NCBI RefSeq assembly: GCF_900143005.1
Contig: NZ_FRCS01000003.1
Span: forward strand, 682,001 to 746,000
Source of the DNA: Cryptosporangium aurantiacum
GTDB lineage: Bacteria > Actinomycetota > Actinomycetes > Mycobacteriales > Cryptosporangiaceae
DNA length: 64,000 bases
Direction: 5' to 3'
Positions 61,991 to 64,000 of this stretch are shown here, in pieces (the stretch's first letter is position 1; each line of letters opens with the position of its first letter). The position numbers were made by a program, and so were the translations under genes. Below the pieces are notes generated by a model. It searched no databases and was not told the DNA's origin. It saw only the letters and a list, made by a program, of their open reading frames with translations.

Positions 61991-63526
61991 TCAGAAGATC
62001 TGCGCGAGGGTGTCCAGGACGTTCGCGTAGAAGCTGCCTTCCAGGTCGCGGAAGAGCTGGAAGGGGTGGCTGGGCTCACCGATGAACGGGCGGAGCGTCC
62101 AGGCGAGCTGAGTGCCGACGAACCCGAAGAGCAGCACCCAGACGTAGAGCAGCCGGGTGTTGACCGGCCGGTCGAACGCGCCCGGCACCGGGGTTTTCAG
62201 GGCTGCCTGCGGGTCGCGGGTCGCCTGCGCCTCGAGCGCGGGCTGCGCGGGGTGCACGCTGTGGCCCCCGTGACCGGGGTGGCCAGGGTGGCCGGACGCA
62301 CCAGGGTGGCCGGGGGCCGGCATCGGCGGGGGCCAGCCGTACGGCGCCAGCGGACGCGGACGTTCCTGCGGCTCGTGGCCGGACAGCCGGTTCAGGCCGC
62401 GCATCCCGTCGACCATCACGCTCAGCCCGACGAACCCGGTGAGCATCAAAATCAGCACGTTGAGCAGCTTGAAGAACGCGTAGTCGTTCGCGGTGACCAG
62501 GAAGAACAGGCTGATCGGCGCGAACGCGAGGGTCAGGGCGCCGGTGACCGTGATCGAAACCAGCACCAGCGCGAGCGCCTGCCGGATCGAGAGCCGCGCG
62601 CCGAACACGAGGTTGAACAGGTAGAGGGTCGGGAGGCAGATCCCGAGCGTCAGCAGGAACAGCAGCGGCAGCTTGACCGCCGAAGAGAGCGCCTGCAGCG
62701 GCCCGGCGGAGGCGCCGAGCACCAGCCCGTACACGGCCAGCGAGACGACCGAGCTGATCAGCATGCGGCGGAGCATGGCGTTGAGCTGCTGCTCGGCGAG
62801 GATCTCCCGCCAGACCCCTTCCCGGTCACGGAGGATCCGCTCGATGATCAACGTCCCCGGCCGAGCACCACCCGCAGCGGGCGCTGCAGCCGCAGCCGGC
62901 GCCACGGATCCCACGGCCGCGACCGGCGCAACCGACTCGGCAGGCGCTGCCACCGGTGCGGGCGCAGCCGGCCCCGCGGATGTTGCGGGCACTGCGCACG
63001 CGGCAGTCGATGCCGATACGTGCGGCCCCGCGACCGCCGCAACCGGCTCGGCAGGCGCGGCCTCCGGCGCGGCGACCGCCGCCGACTCCGCGGGCGCAGC
63101 GGACGCCGCAGGCACGGCGAGCGCGGCGACCGCGGCCGGCTCTGCGTGCGCAGCGGACGCCGCAGGCACGGCGAGCGCGGCGGGCACTGCGGGCACTGCG
63201 GGCGCGCCAGCAGGCGCGGTGAGCGCGACCGGCTCCGCGGGCGCGCCAGCAGGCGCGGTGAGCGCGACCGGCTCCGCGGGCGCGCCAGCAGGCGCGGTGA
63301 GCGCGACCGGCTCCGCGGGCGCCCCCGCGGGCGCAACGGACGCCACAGGCGCCGCAGGGGCCGCAGGAACGGCGGGCTCCGGGGACGCGGCGAGCCCTGG
63401 GGACGCGGCGGGCTCCGGGGATGCGGCGGCGGGTGTGTCGGGTGGGGGCTGGGCCACCGCGGCGGCGGGAACCTCGCTTCCGTTCAGTCCTGAATCGACC
63501 TCGTCGTCCGTTGTCGCTTGCGCCAC
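61991..63526 (-). CDS. Polytopic membrane protein with Ala/Pro-rich N-terminal arm
   Basis: A 511-aa protein. About 210 residues of Ala/Pro/Val/Glu repeats precede a membrane domain opening IERILRDREGVWREI, with five to six helices (SSVVSLAVYGLVLGASAGPL, LPLLFLLTLGICLPTLYLFN, IRQALALVLVSITVTGALTL). The membrane core resembles a cyanobacterial/actinobacterial family often labelled actin-binding WH2 or Yip1-like; neither label has functional support. A His/Pro/Gly segment (about 400-425) precedes the last helix. It begins 39 bases after the small membrane gene on the same strand. Confidence 0.75.
   Translation of the reverse strand: MAQATTDDEVDSGLNGSEVPAAAVAQPPPDTPAAASPEPAASPGLAASPEPAVPAAPAAPVASVAPAGAPAEPVALTAPAGAPAEPVALTAPAGAPAEPVALTAPAGAPAVPAVPAALAVPAASAAHAEPAAVAALAVPAASAAPAESAAVAAPEAAPAEPVAAVAGPHVSASTAACAVPATSAGPAAPAPVAAPAESVAPVAAVGSVAPAAAAAPAAGGARPGTLIIERILRDREGVWREILAEQQLNAMLRRMLISSVVSLAVYGLVLGASAGPLQALSSAVKLPLLFLLTLGICLPTLYLFNLVFGARLSIRQALALVLVSITVTGALTLAFAPISLFFLVTANDYAFFKLLNVLILMLTGFVGLSVMVDGMRGLNRLSGHEPQERPRPLAPYGWPPPMPAPGHPGASGHPGHPGHGGHSVHPAQPALEAQATRDPQAALKTPVPGAFDRPVNTRLLYVWVLLFGFVGTQLAWTLRPFIGEPSHPFQLFRDLEGSFYANVLDTLAQIF
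63203..63319 (-). repeat. Three perfect 39-bp tandem repeats
   Basis: Bases 63203-63241, 63242-63280 and 63281-63319 are identical. Each encodes 13 residues around PAGAPAEPVALTA in the Ala/Pro-rich arm of the membrane protein. Perfect identity indicates recent expansion. A second, longer-period duplication lies at about 63099-63180. Confidence 0.88.
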
Positions 63527-63565
63527 CGGTTCCTCCTGTCACATCAGCACCGATAGGCGCGGAGG

Positions 63566-63847
63566 TTAACGGAAGTCCACCACCGGCTCGTCCGGTCCCG
63601 CAGCCGCGAGATTCTGCACCACCCAGCGACGTTCGTCCTCGGTGAGCGTGGCCCACCACGGCTCGCGCTCCCACCACGGCTCCGCGCCCCCGGACGCACC
63701 CCCCGCCTCAGCCCCCGACGCAGCCGAACCGCCCGGCGGCTCCGGCGGCGCGACAACCGACCGCTCCGCACGCCGCGCCCACCACACCGTCCCGGTCGCG
63801 CAGGCCGCACCCAGGACGGTCACGACCGCGGTCGAAAGGAGGCTCAC
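63566..63847 (-). CDS. Small membrane-anchored protein
   Basis: A 93-aa protein from GTG at 63847. A hydrophobic N-terminal segment (LLSTAVVTVLGAACATGTVW) anchors it. A Gly/Ala/Glu-rich linker and a compact C-terminal part with three Trp pairs or singles (EPWWEREPWWATLTEDERRW) follow. No family was recognised. It is probably co-transcribed with the larger membrane protein downstream (39-base gap). Confidence 0.65.
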   Translation of the reverse strand: MSLLSTAVVTVLGAACATGTVWWARRAERSVVAPPEPPGGSAASGAEAGGASGGAEPWWEREPWWATLTEDERRWVVQNLAAAGPDEPVVDFR

Positions 63848-63972
63848 CGCCGCAGAATACGACCGACAACGCCCGCCTCAGAAGTGAACCGGCACCCCTC
63901 CCGGACCGTTTTCGGAGTGCACCGCTGCGAGCCGCGGAATCGTCCGCTGACCGGCCCGACGGAGGGACCTGC

Positions 63973-64000
63973 GTGAAGCACTCGATGGACCTGGGCATGT
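63973..64000 (+). CDS. Start of a gene running off the right edge
   Basis: GGAGGGA at 63961-63967 is followed after five bases by GTG at 63973, reading MKHSMDLGM before the window ends. Spacing and strength of the site support a real start. Too little is visible to suggest a product. Confidence 0.45.

Overview
The window is very GC-rich with strong G/C third-position bias, weak or GTG-initiated start signals, IclR and ECF-sigma/anti-sigma regulators, DUF397/DUF5753 and DUF574 families and no transposases. This points to a filamentous, soil-type actinobacterium. A Cryptosporangium- or Frankia-like lineage would fit, but the genus is a guess. No rRNA, tRNA, CRISPR array or IS element was seen.

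Layout. 0.5-6.7 kb: an RpiR/SIS regulator, a histidine ammonia-lyase (HAL) homologue whose MIO-forming Ser is replaced by Thr, and a divergent four-gene OpuC/QAT-type quaternary-amine ABC importer. 6.8-9.2 kb: a class A penicillin-binding protein. 9.3-17.7 kb: a complete histidine-utilisation cluster reading hutH-hutU-M20 amidohydrolase-hutF-hutI, with a divergent IclR regulator and a perfect 20-bp palindrome between them. 17.7-20.3 kb: a P450, a META lipoprotein and a TPR protein. 20.4-32.2 kb: one tightly overlapping type IV pilus operon (pilB, pilT, pilC, pilA, pilD, pilM, pilN, pilO), then three minor pilins, one carrying five Ig-like domains and one carrying ricin-type lectin repeats.

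32.2-38.9 kb: an ABC-F ATPase, an erythromycin-esterase-family protein, and a near mirror-image block of two DUF397 proteins, two DUF574 methyltransferases and one XRE/DUF5753 regulator. 39-45.5 kb: a secreted metzincin-type protease, a 38-aa membrane peptide, a WD40 kinase with a suspect active site, and a CapA-family protein. 45.5-46.6 kb: an AbiEi-like gene bracketed by 47-bp direct repeats, which looks like an inserted cassette. 46.6-51 kb: a C39-like peptidase, a DUF3516 helicase and an orphan P-type ATPase actuator domain. 51-59 kb: envelope genes around an ECF sigma/anti-sigma pair (CAP-domain protein, secreted-repeat lipoprotein, DUF4142, an orphan and DUF1996). 59.2-61.8 kb: a haem membrane protein fused to a ferredoxin, plus a flavoprotein partner. 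62-63.9 kb: membrane proteins, then the start of a gene running off the right edge.

The two observations most worth following are the HAL-like/quaternary-amine-importer locus, a candidate uptake and breakdown system for a trimethylated histidine such as ergothioneine or hercynine, and the pilus operon with its lectin and Ig-domain minor pilins. The direct-repeat-bracketed AbiEi-like gene comes third.
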